Of a stretch of DNA of 64,000 nt, positions 49,531-57,144 are shown in pieces. The stretch is from Allobosea sp. (GTDB taxonomy: Bacteria; Pseudomonadota; Alphaproteobacteria; Rhizobiales; Kaistiaceae). Both the position numbers and the translations under genes were made by a program. Under the pieces are notes generated by a model that did not search any database, had not been told where the DNA came from, and saw only the letters and a program-made list of their open reading frames with translations. The stretch lies in the NCBI GenBank assembly GCA_017307955.1, contig JAFKFV010000020.1:1-64000 (forward strand), read 5' to 3'. Position 1 is the first letter of the stretch, and every line of letters starts with the position of its first letter.

Positions 49531-49536
49531 TCTTGC

Positions 49537-50535
49537 TCAGGCCGCCCGGCGTTCGACCCGGCCGACGAGGAAGCGGGCGTCGAGCTCCGACATGACGGTG
49601 TCCCAGGCCGCCGCCATCGGCGCGATGAATGCGTCGAGCCCGTCGAAGCGGCCGCGGGCCATGGCGCGGGCGAGCTTGAACTGCATGGTCTTGGCGCTCG
49701 TCGCGATCTCCAGCGCCGCCGCTTCGGCGCGGGCTAGGCCCGGCTCGCCCTTCCCCGAGAGCCAGGCGAGATGGCTCGCCAGCAGCTCGAAGTTGGCGCC
49801 GAGCTGGCGCAGCGTGTTGAAGGCATAGATGTGGAAATAATCCTGCGGCCGGCCCGCGAGATCGGCGAGATGGGCCGAGAGCGCCGCGCCGAAGGCTTCA
49901 ATGGGATTGGCCGCCGGGCGCCGGGCGAGATGGCGCGCCATCAGCCGCTTGGCGACGGCGAGCGTATCGACCTTGACCGGCGCCGCCGGCAGCTTGACGA
50001 ATTCTGTATAGGGCAGCAGCGCGTCGGCCTTGCGGTCGCGCCCCGTCTGGGAAAACAGCCCGTCGAAATCCGCGCCGGACAGCTGGAAGAAGCCGGCATT
50101 GTGGAAATAGGTCATCCGCCGCGCGGCGACATCGATCGACGTGATGCCGACGGTCGTCTTGGTGTGCTGGACCCGATAGGAAACGCCCCCCGTGTCGGGG
50201 AGGTAGAAGCCGTCCATCTCGACGAGCACGACGCGGTCGCGGGCGACCTGGCGTGCGACATGCGCGCCGAGGTCGTCGAAGATCGCGAGTTCCTGGACCC
50301 GGAGGCCATAAAGCGCTTCGAGGTCGTCGACCGGCACCTTGAAGAAGGTGAACTGGTCGTCCTCGAAATCCTGCGTGACCGTGAAGCCGAACATCGCATC
50401 GGCCTCGAGCCCGAGCGAACCGACGAGTTCGATGAACAGGTCGACATAGCAGTTGGTCTCGGGCCAGGCACGCGCACCGTCATGCAGGGCATGTGGGCGG
50501 TGGGCGGCCGGATCGAGGCTCGCGAGCGATGACAT
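49537..50535 (-). CDS. DUF1839 family protein, candidate aminoacyl-carrier acyltransferase
   Basis: 332 residues. Residues 25-150 hold ETNCYVDL with Cys29, VVLVEMDGFYLPD (Asp108), VQHTKTTVGITSID with His124 and Asp135, and FHNAGF. This order (Cys near the start, D-x-[YF]-LP strand, then His before a VGI/VGY-type strand and an Asp) looks like the BtrH N-terminal papain-like acyltransferase fold, which moves an acyl-amino acid from a carrier protein to an acceptor. The match is by eye. The gene is 14 bases after the aminoacyl-carrier ligase gene, which fits. No membrane segment or signal peptide. The frame is open upstream without homology. Confidence 0.85.
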   Translation of the reverse strand: MSSLASLDPAAHRPHALHDGARAWPETNCYVDLFIELVGSLGLEADAMFGFTVTQDFEDDQFTFFKVPVDDLEALYGLRVQELAIFDDLGAHVARQVARDRVVLVEMDGFYLPDTGGVSYRVQHTKTTVGITSIDVAARRMTYFHNAGFFQLSGADFDGLFSQTGRDRKADALLPYTEFVKLPAAPVKVDTLAVAKRLMARHLARRPAANPIEAFGAALSAHLADLAGRPQDYFHIYAFNTLRQLGANFELLASHLAWLSGKGEPGLARAEAAALEIATSAKTMQFKLARAMARGRFDGLDAFIAPMAAAWDTVMSELDARFLVGRVERRAA

Positions 50536-50549
50536 CGGCTTCCTCCGGC

Positions 50550-51485
50550 TCAGCCCCAGAGAACGTCGCGGACCGGCTTCGGCCAGTCTGCGACCTTCAT
50601 CCCGTGATGGCGGAATAGCGCCAGCGCGACGCGCTCGAGGCCGAAGCCGACACAGGCCGAGTGGGCCGCCTCGCCATTCGCCTGCGCAATGCCCCACAGC
50701 GTGCCGAAATGGTCCTGGTGATAGTTGAACGAGAGGCAGGCCGTCGGCTTCTCGTTGGCGACCGGGATCAGCAGCTCGAATTTCAGCCCCTGGTCACGCT
50801 GGTTGTTGGCGAGCATCTTGCCGGCGCGGCCGAAGAACGGATCGTTGGCGAGGTCGATGTCGCAGGGGAGGCCGAGCGAGCGGATCATCTCCGGCCCCCG
50901 CTCCAGCCAGCTCTCGCGGAAGCTCCTGACCTGCTCGGGCGAGCCGATGCGCACGAATTCGCGCATGCGGAACAGCTGCATGCGGGCCGGATCCTGCGAA
51001 GGCTCGTGGCGGAAGCAGTAGGACTGCAGGTCGAACAGCACGCCGCCCTCCGGCAGCGGACCGCGCTTGGCGACGGTCGGATAAAGCGGATAGCAGGCCG
51101 CCGGCGTCAGCACGACATCGGTCGCCTTCTGCATCTCCGTCCAGTCCTCGCCATTGGCGAGCATCTGCAGGAGCTGGGCATGGTCGGCCTCGCCGCCCAT
51201 GAAGGAGTGGACGCAGCCGGCGAGCTGCGGGAAGCTCTTGAGATAGCCGGACTTCTCCAGCATCGGCCGCGGCATGCCGGGCGGGAAATGAATGCGCTCG
51301 ACGGCATCCGCCCCGGCGGTGCGCGTCACCAGCGCGAGGAAGCGTTCGATCACCTCCTCGAAATCGCCGGAGCGGCCATAGAGGCCGTCGACGCCGGTAT
51401 CTGTGAGGACGCCGGCACCAAAGAGCTGATCGAGAAACTGCTTGGCGCCACTCTTGGCGGGCACGGTCTGCGGCAGAGCGTCCAT
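50550..51485 (-). CDS. Amino acid:[carrier protein] ligase (seryl-tRNA-synthetase-like)
   Basis: 311 residues, catalytic core of a class II seryl-tRNA synthetase without the tRNA-binding arm. Motif 2 is YCFRHEPSQDPARMQLFRMREFV; motif 3 is GFGLERVALALFRHHG. Cys131, Glu176 and Cys278 match the zinc-binding set of the family characterised from Bradyrhizobium (Bll0957) and Agrobacterium (Atu2573), which charge Gly or Ala onto the phosphopantetheine of a small carrier protein instead of tRNA. The carrier is encoded in the same operon. Amino acid choice is not readable here. It begins one base after the flavoprotein stop. Confidence 0.92.
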   Translation of the reverse strand: MDALPQTVPAKSGAKQFLDQLFGAGVLTDTGVDGLYGRSGDFEEVIERFLALVTRTAGADAVERIHFPPGMPRPMLEKSGYLKSFPQLAGCVHSFMGGEADHAQLLQMLANGEDWTEMQKATDVVLTPAACYPLYPTVAKRGPLPEGGVLFDLQSYCFRHEPSQDPARMQLFRMREFVRIGSPEQVRSFRESWLERGPEMIRSLGLPCDIDLANDPFFGRAGKMLANNQRDQGLKFELLIPVANEKPTACLSFNYHQDHFGTLWGIAQANGEAAHSACVGFGLERVALALFRHHGMKVADWPKPVRDVLWG

Positions 51486-51486
51486 G

Positions 51487-52674
51487 TCAGTTCACCAGGC
51501 TCGTGTCGAAGCGGCTGACGAGCAGCAGGTTCGACGTGTTGGAGAGGATGCGATCGTTGGAGATCATGATCGCGGCGGAGGTGATGTCGCGGAGGTGCCG
51601 GCCGACGCTGAAGGGCGTGTCGTTCTTGTAGCCGGAGAGGCCGGTGATCAGCATCGCATGCGTGACGATCTGCGCGCCGCGCTGCGAAGTGGTAACCTTG
51701 AGATTGTTCATCTCGACGGCGAAGCCGATCGAGGAGAGTTCGTCGGGGCTCTTGAGAGCCGCCTCGTAGCGGACGACGCCCGCGACGACGCTCGCCTTCA
51801 TGTCCTGCAGCATGGCGACGACCTCGGCGAGGCGCAGCGCACCGGGCGGAACGCTGCCGGGCTGCTTGCGCGCCGCGGCGCGGACATAGGCCTGTGCGCG
51901 CGCCACCGCGTCGGCGGCGATGCCGAACCAGACGGCGCCCCAGAGGATATGCGAGGCCGAGAGCATCGACTGCGCCGCGATCTCCGAGAAAGGCTGCGGG
52001 AAGATCTGCGCCGCGTCGCCGGACGAGACGAGGCGGAAGCCCTCCGAGCAGGTGCCGCGCATGCCGAGCGTGTCCCAGCCCGTCGTCTTGGCGAGGCTGT
52101 AGTCGCCCTGCTTCACAACGACCATCGACTGGTCGGAACTCTGCGCGTCGGGCGCGCGGCGGCAGGTGACGAGGATCGCGTCGGCATAGAGGCCGTAGGA
52201 GATGACGGTCGCGTCCTTCTCCAGCGTGAAGCGGCCGTCCTTGACCTCGACGGCGCAGAGCGAGTTGCGCAGGTCGCCACCGATGCCGCCTTCGGTCGTG
52301 GCGGAGGCGAGCAGATACTGCTCGGCCACCATCTCGCGCATGAAGCCGGCATGCCACGGGCTCTCGCCGCCATGCGAGACGAGGCTCGAAGCCTTGATCT
52401 GGTGCATGGCATAGACCATGGCCGTGGACCCGCAGGCCTGTCCGAGAATGGTGCAGAGTTCCGCGACTTCGAGAAGACCGAGGCCCTCGCCGCCGAAGCG
52501 CGTGGGGATCATGACGGCCATCAGGCGCTCGGCCTTGAGCGCGTCGATGGCTTCGCGCGGGAAACGGCCCTCGCGGTCCACATCTGCGGAATGGCGCGCG
52601 GCGATTTCCGCCACGGCGCGCATGCGCTCCGCGGGTGCGCGGAGTTCTTCGATGGTACGGGACGGGAGGGCCAT
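51487..52674 (-). CDS. Acyl-CoA dehydrogenase-like flavoprotein of the aminoacyl-carrier module
   Basis: 395 residues with the acyl-CoA dehydrogenase order: N-terminal helical domain (1-120), central beta domain (LLASATTEGGIGGDLRNS at the FAD site; DTLGMRGTCSEGF), and C-terminal helical domain. Such flavoproteins also act on amino acids held on carrier proteins, as PltE/RedW do on prolyl carriers. Standing between carrier and ligase genes, it may oxidise the loaded aminoacyl or acyl group; a CoA substrate is not excluded. It is five bases after the carrier gene and one base before the ligase gene. Confidence 0.85.
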   Translation of the reverse strand: MALPSRTIEELRAPAERMRAVAEIAARHSADVDREGRFPREAIDALKAERLMAVMIPTRFGGEGLGLLEVAELCTILGQACGSTAMVYAMHQIKASSLVSHGGESPWHAGFMREMVAEQYLLASATTEGGIGGDLRNSLCAVEVKDGRFTLEKDATVISYGLYADAILVTCRRAPDAQSSDQSMVVVKQGDYSLAKTTGWDTLGMRGTCSEGFRLVSSGDAAQIFPQPFSEIAAQSMLSASHILWGAVWFGIAADAVARAQAYVRAAARKQPGSVPPGALRLAEVVAMLQDMKASVVAGVVRYEAALKSPDELSSIGFAVEMNNLKVTTSQRGAQIVTHAMLITGLSGYKNDTPFSVGRHLRDITSAAIMISNDRILSNTSNLLLVSRFDTSLVN

Positions 52675-52679
52675 GATGC

Positions 52680-52925
52680 CTAGACCCTCTCGGTCAGGAG
52701 TTCGGAGAGGGAGCGGTCGATCGCCTCGATCGAGGCGAAGGTCTTGCGTGTCAGCATCCGCTCCGGAAACTCGACGTCGAAGGCGTCTTCGAGGGCGAGC
52801 ATGAACTGGATGGAGGCGAAGGAACTCAGCCCCGCCTCGTAAAGATCGGCGCTGTCACTGAGGCTGTCGACATCGACAGCGATGACCTTGCGCTCGGCGA
52901 TGAGCTTACGAATACGATCCCGCAT
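52680..52925 (-). CDS. Acyl/aminoacyl carrier protein
   Basis: 81 residues, four-helix carrier fold. DLYEAGLSSFASIQFML contains the attachment serine (Ser35 by the G-L-x-S pattern) for 4'-phosphopantetheine; the third-helix region FDVEFPERMLTRKTFASI fits. It is acidic, as carriers usually are. The ATG has GAGGGGAG upstream; the open frame starts nine codons earlier. It opens a four-gene run with the flavoprotein, aminoacyl ligase and DUF1839 genes, so the carried cargo is probably an amino acid. The 93-base AT-rich gap before it should hold its own promoter. Confidence 0.92.
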   Translation of the reverse strand: MRDRIRKLIAERKVIAVDVDSLSDSADLYEAGLSSFASIQFMLALEDAFDVEFPERMLTRKTFASIEAIDRSLSELLTERV

Positions 52926-53018
52926 GATTCTCCCCTCACAAATACGTCTCAAATTTGATGCGAATCCTTAGGGCTCGGTCTCCGAACGAATTATGAATCC
53001 GATCGCATAAACTCGGCC

Positions 53019-54233
53019 CTATTTGCCGTGCATTTTAACGGCTGCCGGAAGCTCCGATCTGTACTTAACGGATGCTGAAACCTGCTCTCGAAACTGGGGT
53101 CTATTGGCCTCCAGACCGAGGGCGCGGCGATAGACCTCGCCATAGCGGGCCGCGACGGCCGGCCAGGCATAGGCCCCCACCCAGTCCGGCACGTGGCGCA
53201 GTTCGGGCAGCGCGTCATGGGCGGCGCGGATCGCCGCTGCCGCGGCATCCGGATCGGCGAAATCGGTGAGGCGGATGCCCTGGTGCCGGCCGGCGAGTTC
53301 GCGGAAGGCGGTGTTGCCATTGACGACGATGCCGAGCCCGGCGCTCGCCGCCTCCACCAGCGCGATGCCGAAGCCCTCATACTCCGAGGCCGAAACGAAC
53401 AGCGACGCGCCGCCGACCACGCGGGCGAGGCCGGCATCGTCGAGCCCGACATGGAGATCGACATGTGCGCCGAGCCCCAGCCGGTCGATTTCGGCGCCGA
53501 GGCGCTCCGCCGACCAGTCGGATTCCGCGCCGATGATCGAAAGATGCCAGTCGCGATCGGTCGCCACCAGCTTATGGAGCGCCGCAAGCAGGCGATCCGG
53601 CCGCTTGTTGGCGGCGAGGCGACCGATGCTGACGAGCCGCTTCGACTTCGTCGGCCGCGCCCGGCCGGCCAGCTTGCCGATATCGACGCCATTCTCGATC
53701 AGCACGACCTTGCTGCCGGCGACCGCGGCGAAGGTCGCCTCGTCCTGCGCGCTGCAGGCGACGATGGCGCGGTAGGCGAGGGCGGAGAGCCGCGTCGGGC
53801 CGGCGAACCAGAGCTTCTTGAGCCGCGAATGCGCGTCGGTATGGAAGAAGCCGCCATGCGTCGTCGCGACGAGCGGCTTGCCATGTAGGAGACGGGTCGC
53901 GGCCAGCGCGTCGTAGAAGAAATCGATCGCATGCACATGCACGAGATCGGAATCGCCGAGCGCTGCCAGGACAGAGGGCGCGAGCGGATAGCGGGTCGAG
54001 CCGCGGAACGGGATGCGCCGGATCGGGATCGGGCCGAGGGCATCTTCAGCGGGGAGGATGACGTCCGGCCGAGTGAACTGCCGGTCGAGCGTCAGCACAC
54101 GCGCGTCGACGCCGGTCTCGATCTGGGTGCGGGCGAGATTGGCGACGAAGTCCTCCAGCCCGCCGCGGTTCGGATGGAACTGGCGCACCACATGGAGGAC
54201 GCGAAGCGGCCGCTCATCGATCGAGATCGTCAT
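53019..54233 (-). CDS. Family 4 glycosyltransferase
   Basis: 404 residues, GT-B fold. N-terminal HVVRQFHPNRGGLEDFVANLA is the typical GT4 glycine-rich start; the C-terminal sugar-nucleotide domain has VSIGRLAANKRPDRLLAAL and SASEYEGFGIALVEAASAGLGIVV with the E-x7-E motif. It should add a sugar to the lipid-linked EPS repeat on the cytoplasmic face. ATGA overlap with the GH5 gene upstream makes it the sixth and last gene of the leftward EPS operon. The donor sugar is not evident. Confidence 0.88.
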   Translation of the reverse strand: MTISIDERPLRVLHVVRQFHPNRGGLEDFVANLARTQIETGVDARVLTLDRQFTRPDVILPAEDALGPIPIRRIPFRGSTRYPLAPSVLAALGDSDLVHVHAIDFFYDALAATRLLHGKPLVATTHGGFFHTDAHSRLKKLWFAGPTRLSALAYRAIVACSAQDEATFAAVAGSKVVLIENGVDIGKLAGRARPTKSKRLVSIGRLAANKRPDRLLAALHKLVATDRDWHLSIIGAESDWSAERLGAEIDRLGLGAHVDLHVGLDDAGLARVVGGASLFVSASEYEGFGIALVEAASAGLGIVVNGNTAFRELAGRHQGIRLTDFADPDAAAAAIRAAHDALPELRHVPDWVGAYAWPAVAARYGEVYRRALGLEANRPQFREQVSASVKYRSELPAAVKMHGK

Positions 54234-55282
54234 GGCTTCGGCCCCTTCCCGGGAATGGTGCAGGAGGACGCGCTGTCATGGCCGAGGACGGGTTTCAGCG
54301 CCGCCACCTGCGGGCGGTCGCCATTGCCGTCCGGCTGCGCCGTGAAGATGTAGTCGGCCGGCCACCAGGCGCCGCCGGCCCAGTAGGTCCAGCCGATCCA
54401 TTGCTCGGGCGCGCCATCCACTACCGCGACGAGGTCCTTCATCGCCGCTAAGCAGGCAGGATCCTTCGACGCCGCGAACTCGCCGAGAAAGCCGTGCTTG
54501 CCGTTCTTCCTGAGCCAGCCGGTCACCGACCGGACGTCCTCGACCGCCGCGGCGGCGCCGGAGCATTCGGCGCTGCGGCCTGAAAAATCGGCATCGATAT
54601 ACTGATGAAAGTCGTAGGCGTAGCGGTTGGCGGCATCGACGACGCCTGCCATCACCTCGGCATTGTTGCCGGTTGCGAGTGTCTTCGACCAGCTATGCGC
54701 GCCGGCATAGGCGGTGCCGGAGACGAGGATCAGATTGTCCGCCCCGATGACGCGGATCGCCGCGATGGCGGCATTGGTGATCTTGAGCCAGTCGGGCGCC
54801 GCGATGTCGTAGGGCTCGTTCATCAGCGAGAAGACGACGCCGTCCCGGCCTGCGTAATGCGAGGCGAGCCGCGCCCAGAACTGGGCGAAGGCATCGGTCG
54901 GGACCTCGGTCGAGCCGATCTGCTTTTCCGCGTAGTAGCCGTAGTTGTGCACGTCGATGACGACGGCCAGTCCGGCCGTGGTCGCCGCATCGACAGTGGC
55001 GTCGAGCGCGGCAAGCTCGGCCTCCGAGAGCGGCTCGCCGAGCGCTGGCTGCAGCCGCTCCCAGCGGACGGGCAGGCGGATGACCGAGGCGCCGGTGGCG
55101 ACATAAGTGTCGATCGTCGCCGGCGCGGGATAGGTGTAGTCCTTCCCGAGCACGCCCGGCAGCTTGCCGAACTCCGCGCCGGCAAGGTTGAAGCCGCGGA
55201 GACAGGGTTCGGCCGCGGCGCTGCCAAGCATCGCCGCGAGTGCGGCGACGGCTCCGACGCTGCTGAGAAGCCCGCGCCTCAC
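54230..55282 (-). CDS. Exported family 5 glycoside hydrolase (endoglucanase-like)
   Basis: 350 residues from a GTG start with GGAGAG before it. Signal peptide about 1-24. GH5 features: RGFNLAGAEFG, IRLPVRWERLQP, IDVHNYG, acid/base Glu156 in SLMNEPYD, and nucleophile Glu268 in GFLGEFA. Substrate is a beta-linked glucan or mannan. Set inside a polysaccharide operon (GTGA overlap with the hydrolase gene before it, ATGA with the GT after), it probably trims or releases the polymer in the periplasm, as ExoK- or cellulase-type enzymes do in other EPS systems. Confidence 0.9.
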   Translation of the reverse strand: MRRGLLSSVGAVAALAAMLGSAAAEPCLRGFNLAGAEFGKLPGVLGKDYTYPAPATIDTYVATGASVIRLPVRWERLQPALGEPLSEAELAALDATVDAATTAGLAVVIDVHNYGYYAEKQIGSTEVPTDAFAQFWARLASHYAGRDGVVFSLMNEPYDIAAPDWLKITNAAIAAIRVIGADNLILVSGTAYAGAHSWSKTLATGNNAEVMAGVVDAANRYAYDFHQYIDADFSGRSAECSGAAAAVEDVRSVTGWLRKNGKHGFLGEFAASKDPACLAAMKDLVAVVDGAPEQWIGWTYWAGGAWWPADYIFTAQPDGNGDRPQVAALKPVLGHDSASSCTIPGKGPKP

Positions 55283-57144
55283 GATGCGCTCTCCAGGCTG
55301 GTGGCCGGCGCGATCGCCGCCCGGAGCGCGGCGAGCAGCCGCTCGCGCGCGCCTCGATGCGTGAAGTTGTGGTCGGCATCGGCGATGAGGTCCATCGTGA
55401 CGAGGCGGTAGTTGCCGAGCCTCTGTCCGCGCTCGCCGAAATAGGCGCGGAACTCCTTGAGCCCGGCATCGTCGGCCGAGAACAGCATCGAGACCCCCGT
55501 CCCGCGCTGCTCGAGCATGCGGAACTGACGGTGAACGTCGCGATGCATCCGGGCATGCTTGGACAATCCGCCCATGAAGGGCGCGAGCCGGCGGCTTGCC
55601 TTGGTGGTGATCGAGCGAAGGATGTAGCGGCCGGCCTGGCCGACATTCAATTGACCGCGCACGAGCCGCAGCAGCGTGTCGCGCTTCAGCAGAGTCGCGC
55701 CGAAATTGCCGACGCTGCGATGGCCATAGCGGACCGCCGTGGCGACGTCCTCGTCCTTGTCCCAGACGAAGCGCTGCGTGTTGACGATCACGAGTTCCGC
55801 CACGCGCTCGCGCCTGACCGCCGCCTGCAGGGCGGCATAGCCGCCGCTGCAGCGGCCGACAAGGATCACCCGGCCCGCCGAAAGCTCGCCCGCGTGATCG
55901 ACGGCCGCGATCGTGTCGGCGATATGCGCATCGGAATAGAGCACCTCGTCGGGGCTGCCCGGATGGGCGGGGCTGTCGCCGATGCCGTCCATGTCGAAGC
56001 GGAGGCTGGCATAGCCCGCCTTGGCCAGTTCGCGCGCCAGCATCACGGTCACCCGCGCCCAGCCGATGTGATAGTCGTGCCCGGCATTGGTGAAGACCAG
56101 AACCGGCGCATCGGCGATTTCGGCCGGACGGCAGAAGACGCCCATCAGCCGGTGGCCCGGCCCGAAGCGGCCTGCGATTTCCTCGAAATGCGCGCCGACG
56201 AGCGGCCGTGGTACCGGCGCCGGCAAGGCAGCCGAGGGGCGGGCATTGGCGAGCGCCGCGACATAGGTCGCGATCCGCTCCAGCGTCGGCATCGGCGGCC
56301 GCGCCTGCGTCGGGTCTGTCAGCAGGGTCTCGTAGCCCTCGAAAGGCTGGCGAGCGACGCGGGCGCCGAGCGCGGCGAGCCGGTCTGCGATGATATCGTC
56401 GCGATCCGTGCCGGCGCGGCCGACGACGAGCACGTCGGCGGCCGGGCACGCGGCGAGCGCATCGAGACGCATCGCCTTGATGGCGGCGGCGCGACCGGCC
56501 GGCAGCGCGAGCCCGGCGACGCCGAGTCCGTTCTCGTCGAGCGGATCGGGACCGATGCCGATCGAATCCGTGACGATGCGCGACCAGGCGGCGAGTTCGC
56601 GGAGATAGTGGCGACCATTCTCGACCGCCGCCATGGAGACGACGGCGCGGACGCCTTCCAGTTCGGGTGCCATGGTGAGCGCCAGGGTCGCGCCGAAGCC
56701 CTGTCCGACCAGCACGATCTCGTCGACACCGGCGGTCTCGCGCAGCCAGGCGGCGGCACGGCGCACCGCGTCCTTCCAGTCATCGATGCCTTCCGGCGCC
56801 TCGATGGGGTCGAGCGCATCGCCGGTGCCGGGATAGTCGAAGCGGAGGCAAGGCAGTCCGGCTTCGGCGAAGAGCGTCGCGAGGCTGCGCCAGGTCGAGC
56901 GGAGGCACATCTCCTCGAAACCGATCGGCGACAGCATGAGCACCGCCAGCGCTGCGCGCCCGGGATGATAGAACCCGCCGAAGCTGCCGAGCGACACCGG
57001 CTCGCCGAATTTGGCCGTGCGGCCGAGCGTCGGAGCGCTGCGGCCAGGATCGAGCCTCGCGTCGACTCGCGCCATCGGGCGCGGGCGAAGCAGCGAGCCG
57101 GCCGCGCCGTCGCGGCCGTCGTCGATGCCGAGACGGATCGTCAT
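55279..57144 (-). CDS. Tandem alpha/beta-hydrolase protein
   Basis: 621 residues with two alpha/beta-hydrolase domains (about 45-300 and 315-615). The first has the fold core (MLSPIGFEEM, LRFDYPGTGD), but its nucleophile elbow is GQGFG (147-151), with Gly149 where Ser is needed. The second has LRFDMDGIGDS, elbow GRCSG (430-434) with Cys432 at the nucleophile position, and a late ADHNF histidine. So only the second seems catalytic, as a Cys hydrolase or acyltransferase. Similar hydrolases are found in exosortase/EPS clusters. It overlaps both neighbours by four bases. Confidence 0.82.
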   Translation of the reverse strand: MTIRLGIDDGRDGAAGSLLRPRPMARVDARLDPGRSAPTLGRTAKFGEPVSLGSFGGFYHPGRAALAVLMLSPIGFEEMCLRSTWRSLATLFAEAGLPCLRFDYPGTGDALDPIEAPEGIDDWKDAVRRAAAWLRETAGVDEIVLVGQGFGATLALTMAPELEGVRAVVSMAAVENGRHYLRELAAWSRIVTDSIGIGPDPLDENGLGVAGLALPAGRAAAIKAMRLDALAACPAADVLVVGRAGTDRDDIIADRLAALGARVARQPFEGYETLLTDPTQARPPMPTLERIATYVAALANARPSAALPAPVPRPLVGAHFEEIAGRFGPGHRLMGVFCRPAEIADAPVLVFTNAGHDYHIGWARVTVMLARELAKAGYASLRFDMDGIGDSPAHPGSPDEVLYSDAHIADTIAAVDHAGELSAGRVILVGRCSGGYAALQAAVRRERVAELVIVNTQRFVWDKDEDVATAVRYGHRSVGNFGATLLKRDTLLRLVRGQLNVGQAGRYILRSITTKASRRLAPFMGGLSKHARMHRDVHRQFRMLEQRGTGVSMLFSADDAGLKEFRAYFGERGQRLGNYRLVTMDLIADADHNFTHRGARERLLAALRAAIAPATSLESAS

